From Marinifilum sp965230805 (GTDB lineage Bacteria > Bacteroidota > Bacteroidia > Bacteroidales > Marinifilaceae): DNA of 64,000 nt. How positions within the stretch are numbered: the first letter of the stretch is position 1; each line of letters starts with the position of its first letter. The stretch lies in contig NZ_OZ246019.1 in the NCBI RefSeq assembly GCF_965230805.1, positions 3,844,001 to 3,908,000 of the forward strand. Direction: 5' to 3'. Under the pieces are notes generated by a model that saw only the letters and a list, made by a program, of their open reading frames with translations, was not told the origin of the DNA and did not search any database. The position numbers and the translations under genes are program-made. Below are positions 36,480 to 44,628 of the stretch, in pieces.

Positions 36480-37905
36480 AAAAGGTTGGACAACTGTTAG
36501 TTTAGGAGATATTGCATCATGGAGTTCAGGAGGTACACCTAAGTCTACAAACTCTAAATTTTATAATGGAGATATACCATGGATAGTAATAGGAGATCTA
36601 AACGATTCATATGTTGAAAATTCAAAGAAATCAATTACAGAGGAAGGATTAGAAAATAGTAGTGCAAAACTAGTAAAGCCTGGTTCTTTATTAATTGGTA
36701 TGTATGGTAGTATAGGAAAATTGGGCATTGCCAAGAAAAAATTAACTACAAATCAAGCTATTGCATTCACACAGAGGATATATGGTAATATTCCTGTTAA
36801 ATTCCTGTTTTATTTCATACTCTACAAAAGAGAATATCTTTTAAGTATTGGGAAAGGTGGGGCTCAACAAAATATAAGTCAAGCTGTATTGAAGAATGTT
36901 AAGATTTCTCTTCCTCCCCTAAACGAACAAAAACGAATCGCAAATAAATTAGATCAAGCATTCCTACATATCGACTCGCTTCAAAATCGCCTCAATACAA
37001 TTCCGGAACTGCTAAAACAATTCCGTAAAATGATTCTGCAAAAGGCTGTTAGTGGAGAGTTAACAAGTAATTGGAGAAAGGCTAATACTAGAACAGCAAG
37101 TACTTATTTGAAGGAGCTCCAAGAATTGAAGTTAATTAAAGCAAAGAATAAGAAACAAATTGAAGATATTAATTCTTCATTTAATATATCAATCAGAAAA
37201 CCTTTTGATATTAATGAAACATGGGATTTTGTTAAGTTAGATTGTCTTGTAAATAAACTATCATACGGTACATCAGCTAAATCAAATGAATCAGGAGAGG
37301 TTCCAGTATTGAGAATGGGAAACATTCAAAATGGATCAATAGATTGGGGTAATCTTAAGTATTCATCTAATGATTCAGAAATAAATAAATATCTTTTAAA
37401 AAAAGGAGATTTGCTTTTTAACCGAACTAATAGTGCGGAACTAGTGGGTAAGACTGCCATTTACAGAGGTGAAAGAAAAGCAATTTATGCAGGATATCTA
37501 ATTAGAATAGATGTAGTTCCAAATGTTTCTTCTGAATATTTAAATTTTGTTTTAAATTCATCTTATGGTCGCGAGTGGTGCGAATTAGTTAAGACTAATA
37601 CTGCGGGACAATCTAATATCAATGCTCAAAAGTTGTCTAATTTCATGGTTCCAATTCCACATATTGATGAACAACAAGAAATAGTTAAACACGTAAGTGA
37701 GTTATTTAGATTTGCTGACCAAGTTGAATCAAAATTCAATAAAACAAAACATCAGCTAGATACTCTACCTCAGCAACTATTAATCAAAGCATTTCGAGGC
37801 GAATTAGTTGCTCAGGATCCAAACGATGAATCAGCAGAAAAACTATTGGAACAAATAAAACAAGAAATCGAAAACCTAAAACGAACAAAGAAAAAAAGCA
37901 AATAA
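36472..37905 (+). CDS. hsdS: Type I restriction specificity subunit (HsdS)
   Basis: 477 residues with two target-recognition domains. Each TRD is followed by a helical dimerisation region: the first near residues 155-200 (PPLNEQKRIANKLDQAF) and the second near 395-470 (PIPHIDEQQEIVKHVSELF). Full length and two-TRD layout predict a bipartite DNA target. The start ATG overlaps the hsdM stop (ATGAGTAA). The gene's end is followed after 14 bases by the Septu-like ATPase gene. HsdS sequences vary strongly between strains, so the recognised site cannot be given. Confidence 0.94.
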   Translation: MSKKGWTTVSLGDIASWSSGGTPKSTNSKFYNGDIPWIVIGDLNDSYVENSKKSITEEGLENSSAKLVKPGSLLIGMYGSIGKLGIAKKKLTTNQAIAFTQRIYGNIPVKFLFYFILYKREYLLSIGKGGAQQNISQAVLKNVKISLPPLNEQKRIANKLDQAFLHIDSLQNRLNTIPELLKQFRKMILQKAVSGELTSNWRKANTRTASTYLKELQELKLIKAKNKKQIEDINSSFNISIRKPFDINETWDFVKLDCLVNKLSYGTSAKSNESGEVPVLRMGNIQNGSIDWGNLKYSSNDSEINKYLLKKGDLLFNRTNSAELVGKTAIYRGERKAIYAGYLIRIDVVPNVSSEYLNFVLNSSYGREWCELVKTNTAGQSNINAQKLSNFMVPIPHIDEQQEIVKHVSELFRFADQVESKFNKTKHQLDTLPQQLLIKAFRGELVAQDPNDESAEKLLEQIKQEIENLKRTKKKSK

Positions 37906-37918
37906 TCAACAAAAACTA

Positions 37919-39403
37919 ATGCGCATAAAATCCCTATACATCAAAGAATACAAAATCCTCAAGGATTTCTATATAGACTTCCACGAGGACATCAATACCA
38001 ATGTCATCATTGGAAAAAATGGCTCCGGAAAAACAACTCTATTTGAAGCCATTATTCATATTTTTAGAGAGCCTTCCTTAGTCAATAACGTTCAATATCT
38101 AAAAAAAGCTTTCAAAGCTTTAAAATTAGAGTTTGAAATAAACTACCAATGTAAGGGGAAAGAAATACATTTTAGTCACATTGATGACAAATTAGTTTGG
38201 CTCGCAGATGGAAACAATATTCTTGAAAACGATAACTTATTTGCATATCATGAGCTATTTGATAATACACCATATGTACCTAAAAAGATTTTAGATTTTA
38301 TGCCAGATCACATTATAACCTATTATGCAGGTGAAAGTGATCGTATAACATCTTTATTCAAAATACCATTAGATGATGCCGCTAAATTATTACAAAAAGG
38401 AAAGCAGATTCCCTTAAGACAATTCTTAAATGTTAATACCAAAGACATCAGAAAAGTTTTAGTCTCTCTATTTGTTTTTAATGGCATTAAAAGTTTAGAT
38501 ATTAAAAATTTGGAGGAATTTCAATTGCTATTTAAAAAGCCTAAATGGTATACTACGGCAAAGAATAATTTCAACAAACTAGAAGAAACTGAAGGTATTG
38601 AAAACGCAATAGAGCAGTTTAATCCGGATTTTTATTTTGCTGAAGGAGTAATTGGTACTTTTTTAGAAAATTTAAGAAAGCTTGCTTACACAGGTGGTTT
38701 TGATATGGAAAGTGAACCACATCATGTTTCACAATTATATATTAAAGCGGATGACCTTACATTATTGAAGGAGTCGAAAATAAATATTTCTGACAAAATA
38801 GATCTTTTTAAACTATTAGATCATACAAAACATTCAGACCTACTGGAAGGCTTGAAGCTTTATTTTAAAATTGAATCAAAGAAAGATCCAATTGAATTAT
38901 CCCAATTTAGCGAAGGCGAACAACAGATCAAATTAGTAACAGGTCTTTTCGAACTTTTCAAAAACCAAGAAACTCTCTTCCTTTTTGATGAGCCAGATAC
39001 ATACTTGCATCCGGAGTGGCAGGTGAAACTATTTAAAACTCTTCTTAAAGCTAGTAAATCTCAAACAATAGTCACCTCTCATTCTTCTATTGCTTTAGCT
39101 CTGTTAAAACAAGAAAATTTATTTTCAATGAAAAAAGGTAAGTTATCTCAAATAAAAGAGAAACCTTTTGCAGCAGATGTAGATAACATTTTATTTAATG
39201 TTCAAAATGTACTTCAACCTCATAGCGAACTTGAAAATCAAGATAAATACAAAGAAATCATTGCTGCTATTGATATAGAAGATTTTGAAAATGCATACAA
39301 ATTACTTGCAGAATTTATTGAGTTAAATCAAATTGATGAAATAAACTCAATAATTTCTGAATTGAAAATGAGAATACGAAATAAAGAGTTGTTTGGAGAA
39401 TGA
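37919..39403 (+). CDS. Septu-like AAA/ABC-type ATPase (PtuA-like)
   Basis: 494 residues. Walker A is GKNGSGKTT (32-40), the ABC-like signature is 'FSEGEQQIKLV', Walker B is LFLFDEP (Asp357, Glu358), and an H-loop TSHS follows. This is the layout of the OLD/SMC-like ATPases used in defense. It overlaps by four bases (ATGA) with an HNH endonuclease gene of the PtuB type, and this pair defines Septu. In Septu the ATPase and nuclease form one complex that stops phage. Here it follows hsdS within 14 bases, so it is probably part of the restriction operon. No reverse transcriptase is nearby, so it is not a retron Ec78-type locus. Confidence 0.85.
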   Translation: MRIKSLYIKEYKILKDFYIDFHEDINTNVIIGKNGSGKTTLFEAIIHIFREPSLVNNVQYLKKAFKALKLEFEINYQCKGKEIHFSHIDDKLVWLADGNNILENDNLFAYHELFDNTPYVPKKILDFMPDHIITYYAGESDRITSLFKIPLDDAAKLLQKGKQIPLRQFLNVNTKDIRKVLVSLFVFNGIKSLDIKNLEEFQLLFKKPKWYTTAKNNFNKLEETEGIENAIEQFNPDFYFAEGVIGTFLENLRKLAYTGGFDMESEPHHVSQLYIKADDLTLLKESKINISDKIDLFKLLDHTKHSDLLEGLKLYFKIESKKDPIELSQFSEGEQQIKLVTGLFELFKNQETLFLFDEPDTYLHPEWQVKLFKTLLKASKSQTIVTSHSSIALALLKQENLFSMKKGKLSQIKEKPFAADVDNILFNVQNVLQPHSELENQDKYKEIIAAIDIEDFENAYKLLAEFIELNQIDEINSIISELKMRIRNKELFGE

Positions 39404-40284
39404 AATATATAAATAAATCAGAAGCACCAAGGTTTTATAGAGATAAGGTTCGAGGAAAAATAGCTTTAATTCAAACAATGTTTGCTAACGGTGATAGTAG
39501 AAGTGATATTTGGAGTGAGTTTTGGAATAATAAAAATGGTTCGAAACAGAAGAAAAGACTCAGAGAATGTTTATTAGTTGACCAAGGTTATGTTTGCTGT
39601 TACTGTGGGAGAAGAATAAATATACAAGAAACAGTTATTGAACATCTAGAACCAAAAGAAAATGCGGATAGACTAACCAATTTTAATAACTTATATGCCT
39701 CTTGTAGTGGTGGTAACCAAACTACAATCATTGCTGGTTCAATGACTCTGAATGAGATTTGCCAAGAGTATTCTACAACTTCAGGTGCAATTTATGCACT
39801 TAACGGTAAAACTTCATTCCAAAATGGAGAAGAGATTAAAGTTCCAAAAGATGGAAATGGAGGTTATTGCGATCATAAGAAGAATGCAGATACAATTCGT
39901 GTGAAACCCAACCAAACAGATGTGGCTGATCGATTTCAGTATTCGAATCATGTCTACGTAGAGGATAATAAAAATAAAACAGGAATAGGAATAGATGCAC
40001 ATCCCAATGATGACGAAGATGTAACAAATACCATAGATACATTAAATCTAAATCATCAAACACTATTGAAACGTAGGCGTGATTTTGTGAAAAAAATGAA
40101 TCTAGAAATAAAGGGAAGATTTGAAAAGTGTGCAAATGACAATGATGTTTTAGATGTAATCGAAAGATATATTGGTTATTATGGACGGAAAAATGGAGGA
40201 AGATATGAACCATTCTATTTTGTTTGTCTTTTTGACTTACAAAAGAAAAAAGATAAAATATTGGAAAGAATAGGCTTAAACTAA
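39400..40284 (+). CDS. HNH endonuclease (PtuB-like)
   Basis: 294 residues. A zinc-knuckle-like CCYCG (66-70) precedes the HNH core: 'VIEHLEPKENADRLTNFNNLYASC' with the catalytic His and Asn, followed by GG. Further cysteines (GYCDHKKNADTIR) complete the family pattern. This is the retron/Septu PtuB type of HNH nuclease. It overlaps the ATPase gene by four bases, so the two are translated together. The nuclease likely cuts DNA or RNA when the ATPase releases it upon phage infection. The next gene starts 3 bases after its stop. Confidence 0.87.
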   Translation: MKYINKSEAPRFYRDKVRGKIALIQTMFANGDSRSDIWSEFWNNKNGSKQKKRLRECLLVDQGYVCCYCGRRINIQETVIEHLEPKENADRLTNFNNLYASCSGGNQTTIIAGSMTLNEICQEYSTTSGAIYALNGKTSFQNGEEIKVPKDGNGGYCDHKKNADTIRVKPNQTDVADRFQYSNHVYVEDNKNKTGIGIDAHPNDDEDVTNTIDTLNLNHQTLLKRRRDFVKKMNLEIKGRFEKCANDNDVLDVIERYIGYYGRKNGGRYEPFYFVCLFDLQKKKDKILERIGLN

Positions 40285-40286
40285 TC

Positions 40287-41246
40287 ATGCAAACCTACAC
40301 AACCCCCGATCCATTCTGGGCATCATTCAATAATACCCAAACCCATCAACAATTCATCCAAAACTACGTCATTCAGGGCCGCTTCCATTCCCTTGTCCCG
40401 GATGACATAGTCAAGGACTATAAAGTAGTTGAATACATCTTGGCATCAAGTTATTTTCATTATCCTTTGTTCGATGAAGCATTTCGAAAATTGGCTGCAA
40501 TGTTCGAAATGGCACTAAAATTAAAATACAAACAAATTACCAATCAAAACTGGAGCGATAGAAAAGAGTTAAATGCAAGAGGGAAAAAGGAGTCGAACAA
40601 TTTAAACAACCTAATAAAATGGTTAGGAAATAAAAATTACTTGCATCGGAGTTTAGATTATTATCATGCCATTAGAGAATTTAGAAATTTCCTAATTCAT
40701 CAGGAGGTTGCCAATAAAGGATATTTATTGTTTCGAAATAAACTGATTGACATCCTAAACTGTTTCAATGAATTATTCATCCCTACTGAAATATTTGAAA
40801 ACAGATCAAAGAAATTAGAACATTACAAACAAGAGATAGACAAACTATTTCAGAAAACGGTCAGTATTTACCACAATGGCAAAAACATTCATTACAAATC
40901 CATTGAGGTATTGTATTACTTGGAAAACCGTTTAATATTACGATTCACTCCGTTTTATTCCGAAGTTAAGTGTTCAGAGCAAAGCATGACTTGTCCTGAA
41001 GATTTAATTGTAACAATTAAAGATTTCTCTTTTCAAGGAAAAAATCTAATTGGAAGCGATCCCAATAACGAAAATCCTATATTGATATCACCATCAAACC
41101 AAACAATTTCTCAATTAGAAATTGAAAAAACGATAGAATTCCATAAAAGTCACTTTACAATACCATACTATGGAGCTTTGCAAAAAAAGATTAATGATTA
41201 TCTCAACTGGGAGCTATATCAGGCAAATTGTATTATTAATTTATAA
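40287..41246 (+). CDS. Unrecognised protein with HEPN-type R-x4-H motif, third gene of the Septu-like operon
   Basis: 319 residues, no signal peptide or membrane span. Residues 133-138 read RNFLIH, the R-x4-H motif of HEPN ribonucleases, in a helical context (YYHAIREFRNFLIHQEVANKGY). HEPN domains often act as toxin or abortive-infection RNases. The C-terminal ~150 residues are beta-rich and unfamiliar. The gene starts 3 bases after the HNH gene and ends at two strong terminators, so it is the last gene of the hsdRMS-ptuAB transcript. Whether it adds a third effector to Septu or is a separate defense gene cannot be told from the sequence. Confidence 0.7.
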   Translation: MQTYTTPDPFWASFNNTQTHQQFIQNYVIQGRFHSLVPDDIVKDYKVVEYILASSYFHYPLFDEAFRKLAAMFEMALKLKYKQITNQNWSDRKELNARGKKESNNLNNLIKWLGNKNYLHRSLDYYHAIREFRNFLIHQEVANKGYLLFRNKLIDILNCFNELFIPTEIFENRSKKLEHYKQEIDKLFQKTVSIYHNGKNIHYKSIEVLYYLENRLILRFTPFYSEVKCSEQSMTCPEDLIVTIKDFSFQGKNLIGSDPNNENPILISPSNQTISQLEIEKTIEFHKSHFTIPYYGALQKKINDYLNWELYQANCIINL

Positions 41247-41247
41247 A

Positions 41248-41290
41248 AATCCCGTCAGGTAGCATTCTCCTGACGGGATTCTTTCCTTAA
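41248..41290 (+). terminator. Terminator 1 at the end of the defense operon
   Basis: A 12-bp perfect stem (41248-41259 with 41269-41280), 9-base loop, followed by CTTTCCTT. Confidence 0.8.
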
Positions 41291-41292
41291 AA

Positions 41293-41329
41293 CTGACAGC
41301 GTCCTACTCACCTGTCAGTATTTTTTTTT
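41293..41329 (+). terminator. Terminator 2, tandem
   Basis: CTGACAG (41293-41299) pairs with CTGTCAG (41312-41318), followed by a run of nine T's. Two terminators in a row close the operon and shield the opposing small genes. Confidence 0.8.
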
Positions 41330-41350
41330 AATAGATTACGAATTGCTTAA

Positions 41351-41551
41351 TCAACGCTTATGACAAGCCTCACAACAATGAGCACATCCATCAGCTGTAC
41401 TATAGTAATTCTTTGCTGCAGCCACAGCTGAAGCACAGCCAGAATGAATTCCTAAATCTATCTTATCAAAAGGCATCCATGAACATCCTTCTTTATGTAC
41501 TTCGTGATCGCCATTCGGCTGTTGGTTTTTATTGACGTAATATCTTGGCAT
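41351..41551 (-). CDS. Small cysteine-rich protein of a common Bacteroidota family
   Basis: 66 residues. The start MPRYYVNKN, the middle DHEVHKEGCSW, and the end GCAHCCEACHKR match a small protein family often seen in Bacteroidota genomes; no function is known to me. The cysteines and histidines (four Cys and one His in the last 14 residues) suggest metal binding. It is on the minus strand, 60 bases downstream of a second small gene in the same direction. It lies right after the terminators of the plus-strand operon. The frame is short, but family resemblance supports it. Confidence 0.75.
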   Translation of the reverse strand: MPRYYVNKNQQPNGDHEVHKEGCSWMPFDKIDLGIHSGCASAVAAAKNYYSTADGCAHCCEACHKR

Positions 41552-41611
41552 TTTTTATACATTTTACCATTTCTGACCAATTTGAAGGTATGGTCTATTA
41601 ACCTACAAAAA

Positions 41612-41785
41612 TTACTTCTCTTTTCGGACTCCCTTAAAAGGCGAACCATCTTTTTTAACGTCCATGAAACGTCCAGTTTCAGAATCTCTTTTTACATATT
41701 GTTCCGTTTTTGGATTATACGTTTGAGATCTTTTTCGAACTGCACCTTTTCTGTGTCCATCACCTTTGGGTGGATTCGTTGCCAT
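41612..41785 (-). CDS. Small basic protein (57 residues)
   Basis: Reading the minus strand from the ATG at 41783-41785 to the stop at 41612-41614 gives 57 residues: MATNPPKGDGHRKGAVRK, then SQTYNPKTEQYVKRDSETG, ending GVRKEK. It is very basic, glycine- and lysine-rich, and resembles a small Bacteroidota family found next to the cysteine-rich protein downstream. Such pairs of small genes recur. The plus-strand frame across the same DNA is a shadow. Function is unknown. Confidence 0.7.
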   Translation of the reverse strand: MATNPPKGDGHRKGAVRKRSQTYNPKTEQYVKRDSETGRFMDVKKDGSPFKGVRKEK

Positions 41786-42197
41786 AATACATTTCAGATT
41801 AAAATGAGTTACAGAGGTAGCTTTTCCTCAAGCAATCGTAATTTCTTTTTTCTTTCAGTCAAAAATGATATTTTTGAGTCGCTAAAAACAAAAGTCATTT
41901 CGGCTTTCAGGCAGACCTTCACGATTTTACGGGTCTGCCTATTTTACATCAAACCCCTTGCCATTAATTATTTTACTGTCAAATTAGCAATTTCTAAATA
42001 TGATAGACATATGGAATTATATACTATTCCTTTCCACGCCTGATTTATCAATACAAATAGACATGTCAAAAAAATGTCAGGCTGCATGTCATATTTTCTT
42101 CTCAGACAACAAAGTCTTTTATTCTTCTTGTAATCAGAATGTTTACAAGCCATGCTTTAACCAAAGTTCGTATTTAAACCAGCTTTAGGTTTCAATA
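41786..42197. other. Intergenic stretch with one hairpin
   Basis: No gene in about 410 bases. AGGCAGACC (41909-41917) pairs with GGTCTGCCT (41932-41940), with a short T-rich stretch on the plus-strand side. It may be a terminator. Upstream sequence for the small genes is also here. Confidence 0.5.
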
Positions 42198-42944
42198 TTA
42201 TTTTGACTCATGAGTATCGCAAAGTTCACTTGGCATAGCTACATGTAAAACAAATTCATGATTTAAAAATTCATTGAGGTGAGGATTTTTTGTAAAAGCA
42301 ATCATCTTTTCTGTTAATTGCCTAAACCCTTCTTCTTTCTGACTTATTTCAGAGCTGCTCTTTAGATATTTTACTTCTAATTTCAGAACCTGATAACAGT
42401 AGCTGAAAAAACTATAATAATCCCTATAATCTTTTAAGAATTGTTCATCTTTGTTTTCTTTGTAACGATGATTTTCATTCATAAACCGAACCGAATTTTT
42501 CATATTATGCAATGCATATTGAATACTGTTTTGCATCGAAAAAGAGGTATTCCTAATGAGTAATTCATTTTTACTAAATCCTTCTAGGAAAGATGGAAAA
42601 GGGTACGATATGCCAAAGCTATTTCCCATGTGATTCACGTTCTGATATTGCCTGTATTTTCCATCATATTTAGCTAATTCAGTCAAATAGCCATTACTTA
42701 GTAGTGATTGACAGTTTTTAATTTCCATCATTCCTGCTTCAATAAGCTCTATAGTTTTATCTTTTTCAGTGTTTTGCATCTCTAATCTATTAAAATACAA
42801 CCCCATAACAACTGCAAGAAAAGTACCTAGAATCGTTAAAGAGAGTTGAGTCAGATTTTCAAATCTTTTTAAATATGGAAAAAAGGCATTGGTTATTAGT
42901 GCGATAAAGATTATTACCGTTATTACAATAGTAGTTTTGATCAT
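42198..42944 (-). CDS. Membrane-anchored protein of unknown function next to CBASS
   Basis: 248 residues. Two membrane spans at the N-terminus (residues ~4-22 and ~33-52) are followed by a long cytoplasmic helical part. No enzyme motif is visible. It is in the same direction as the CBASS genes but separated by 119 bases, so it may be a separate unit or a loosely linked accessory. Small two-span proteins in defense islands often act as effectors or as anchors. That is a guess from context. The frame is well formed and does not overlap other genes. Confidence 0.6.
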   Translation of the reverse strand: MIKTTIVITVIIFIALITNAFFPYLKRFENLTQLSLTILGTFLAVVMGLYFNRLEMQNTEKDKTIELIEAGMMEIKNCQSLLSNGYLTELAKYDGKYRQYQNVNHMGNSFGISYPFPSFLEGFSKNELLIRNTSFSMQNSIQYALHNMKNSVRFMNENHRYKENKDEQFLKDYRDYYSFFSYCYQVLKLEVKYLKSSSEISQKEEGFRQLTEKMIAFTKNPHLNEFLNHEFVLHVAMPSELCDTHESK

Positions 42945-43063
42945 TTTTTTTAAAAGTTATTGTTAATTATTAAGTTTGAGACAAAAGAAGTATCTATCTA
43001 TCTATGATAAAATCATCTAATCAGCTTGATATCATGTTTTGTACCTATAAAAATTGTGTATTT

Positions 43064-43456
43064 TTACCATCTATCTGGATGCGTTCCTCTCGCTACCCAT
43101 TTCCCAGTCTCGTACCAAATCTCATAGTAATACAACCACCAGGTAATCCAAACTATGAAAGTCTCTGCGATTAAATCAATATTTGGATTGATCCTCTTAA
43201 AATCTAGGCATAAGGTTCCATCTGAATTAACGTGAGGTAATTCTCTTTTATCAGCTCTCATTTTTAATTTTGGAGATATTACTCTTACTTCTGGATTCCT
43301 AAATAATTGATATTTCACCTCTATTTCATAGGATGGGCTAATAATAGTAGGTTGCACCCTTCCTTTTAATATAAGTTGATTTTGACCTTTTATAGAACCA
43401 GACCAATTATCATAGGTCTGGTTCACTTTTTTCATTTGCTCTTTTAATGATATCAT
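43064..43456 (-). CDS. E2-like ubiquitin-conjugating-fold protein (Cap2-like, E2 only) of a short type II CBASS
   Basis: 130 residues. The active-site stretch reads ELPHVNSDGTLCLDF with His75 and Cys83, matching the canonical E2 pattern H-x-N ... DG-x-x-C-L-D. No E1 or JAB-protease domain is attached, and no separate E1/JAB gene lies nearby. E2-only proteins next to a CD-NTase define the short type II CBASS, where the E2-like enzyme forms a conjugate with the cyclase to regulate it. The start overlaps the CD-NTase stop as ATGA, so the two are coupled. I am confident of the E2 motif; the conjugation role is from family knowledge. Confidence 0.82.
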   Translation of the reverse strand: MISLKEQMKKVNQTYDNWSGSIKGQNQLILKGRVQPTIISPSYEIEVKYQLFRNPEVRVISPKLKMRADKRELPHVNSDGTLCLDFKRINPNIDLIAETFIVWITWWLYYYEIWYETGKWVARGTHPDRW

Positions 43457-44616
43457 AGGTCAGCGTGAAAAATATTAGCTTTATCTTTTTGTTTATCCTT
43501 ACCTGACAGTCCTCCTGCCATACCACTACCTACATGAATACCTGTTTGATGTTTATCACGCATTTTCTGCACATATTCACCTTGCGATCTCATGGCATTT
43601 TCAAATACTCCACTTCCAAAGTGGGATTTGAATAACTCAAATAAATCTCTACCATAGGATTCATTTAGCTTTCTCCATAAATCTTTTAACGCTTTAATGA
43701 ATTCAATAAATGCTGCAAATAGTTCAGGTTTTTCTTCCCATTCCTTCGTAAATATTTCTTCAGGCAATACCGGATTTGAAATATGAAATTGTTGATAAGA
43801 TCGTTTCTTCTTGGCCACTGCCAATTCGAATCGCTCTATTACCTGATTCATAGTTTCATAAATTGAATCTTCACCATTGTATAACTGTCCTACCAATGTA
43901 GTTAATACAATACTTGATGGTGCTAGATGCTCCCTGCGCTCAAAATAAATATCTCTATATCTTTTAATCAACTGAACAGCATGTTGCAAAGGTTGTTTCA
44001 AGTAGTTTGGATCATCTTTTGGTAATTCCTGTGCTGCTCTAATTTCCATGCCTTCATAGAAATTGTGCAAGTAGATCGAACTTTGTGAAATGTATTTGTT
44101 TTCAAACCATTTTGCATAGCCTTCCGGATTGCTGATTACCCAACTATGCTCCTTTTTGTCTGGAACCATAATTCTATTTGGATCTCCATAGCTGCTTTCC
44201 GTACAGGTTGGAATTATATCCATATGAAACTCATCTGCATAATCCAAGCGTATGCATCTTGATTTTTCTTTGACAAGCTTTTCCCAATTTCCATTTGATT
44301 TCATAAGACTCTTGAATTCCTTATAAATCTGCTGAAATGGCATACTTTGCCAATCCTTATTAATTTGAACAACAAAATCCAAATCATATTCTTCACCTTG
44401 TCTTGGGCGAACAGTTGTGCCTAATCGGTAGGATCCTTGTGCATAAATTTCAGCATTGTGAAACATTCCTTCCGATTCTTCTATAAAGGAACTTACAGCA
44501 TCATAACGTTCCTCCACCAACTTTCTTCTGGATGGATTTAATTGTAATGATTCTGTAATTCGTTTAAGGATGTCATCCAAATACGCTTTTCTGTCTTCTG
44601 TTACTAACTTTCTCAT
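43453..44616 (-). CDS. CD-NTase (cGAS-like nucleotidyltransferase), cyclase of CBASS
   Basis: 387 residues. The nucleotidyltransferase core shows the glycine-serine motif GSYRLGT (Gly61, Ser62), the metal-binding DLD (Asp78, Asp80) in EYDLDFVV, and the third acidic residue Asp133 in FHMDIIPT. This is the SMODS/CD-NTase layout. On sensing phage it makes a cyclic or linear oligonucleotide messenger. The C-terminus ends in a lysine-rich tail and ...FHADL, not in glycine as many E2-conjugated cyclases do. The gene lies 12 bases after the 2TM-NUDIX gene and overlaps the E2 gene, making a three-gene operon. Confidence 0.93.
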   Translation of the reverse strand: MRKLVTEDRKAYLDDILKRITESLQLNPSRRKLVEERYDAVSSFIEESEGMFHNAEIYAQGSYRLGTTVRPRQGEEYDLDFVVQINKDWQSMPFQQIYKEFKSLMKSNGNWEKLVKEKSRCIRLDYADEFHMDIIPTCTESSYGDPNRIMVPDKKEHSWVISNPEGYAKWFENKYISQSSIYLHNFYEGMEIRAAQELPKDDPNYLKQPLQHAVQLIKRYRDIYFERREHLAPSSIVLTTLVGQLYNGEDSIYETMNQVIERFELAVAKKKRSYQQFHISNPVLPEEIFTKEWEEKPELFAAFIEFIKALKDLWRKLNESYGRDLFELFKSHFGSGVFENAMRSQGEYVQKMRDKHQTGIHVGSGMAGGLSGKDKQKDKANIFHADL

Positions 44617-44628
44617 TGATATAAAACT

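Noticed and set aside
37919..40284. Retron Ec78-type system
   Set aside because: PtuAB-like genes also occur in retrons, but no reverse transcriptase or msr/msd region is seen nearby; Septu fits better.
39836..40288. 150-codon minus-strand frame
   Set aside because: Antisense to the PtuB-like HNH gene; composition biased to Phe/Leu/His as expected for a shadow.
41495..42043. 182-codon plus-strand frame
   Set aside because: Antisense to the two small minus-strand genes and the gap behind them; rich in Phe/Ser and without any known domain.
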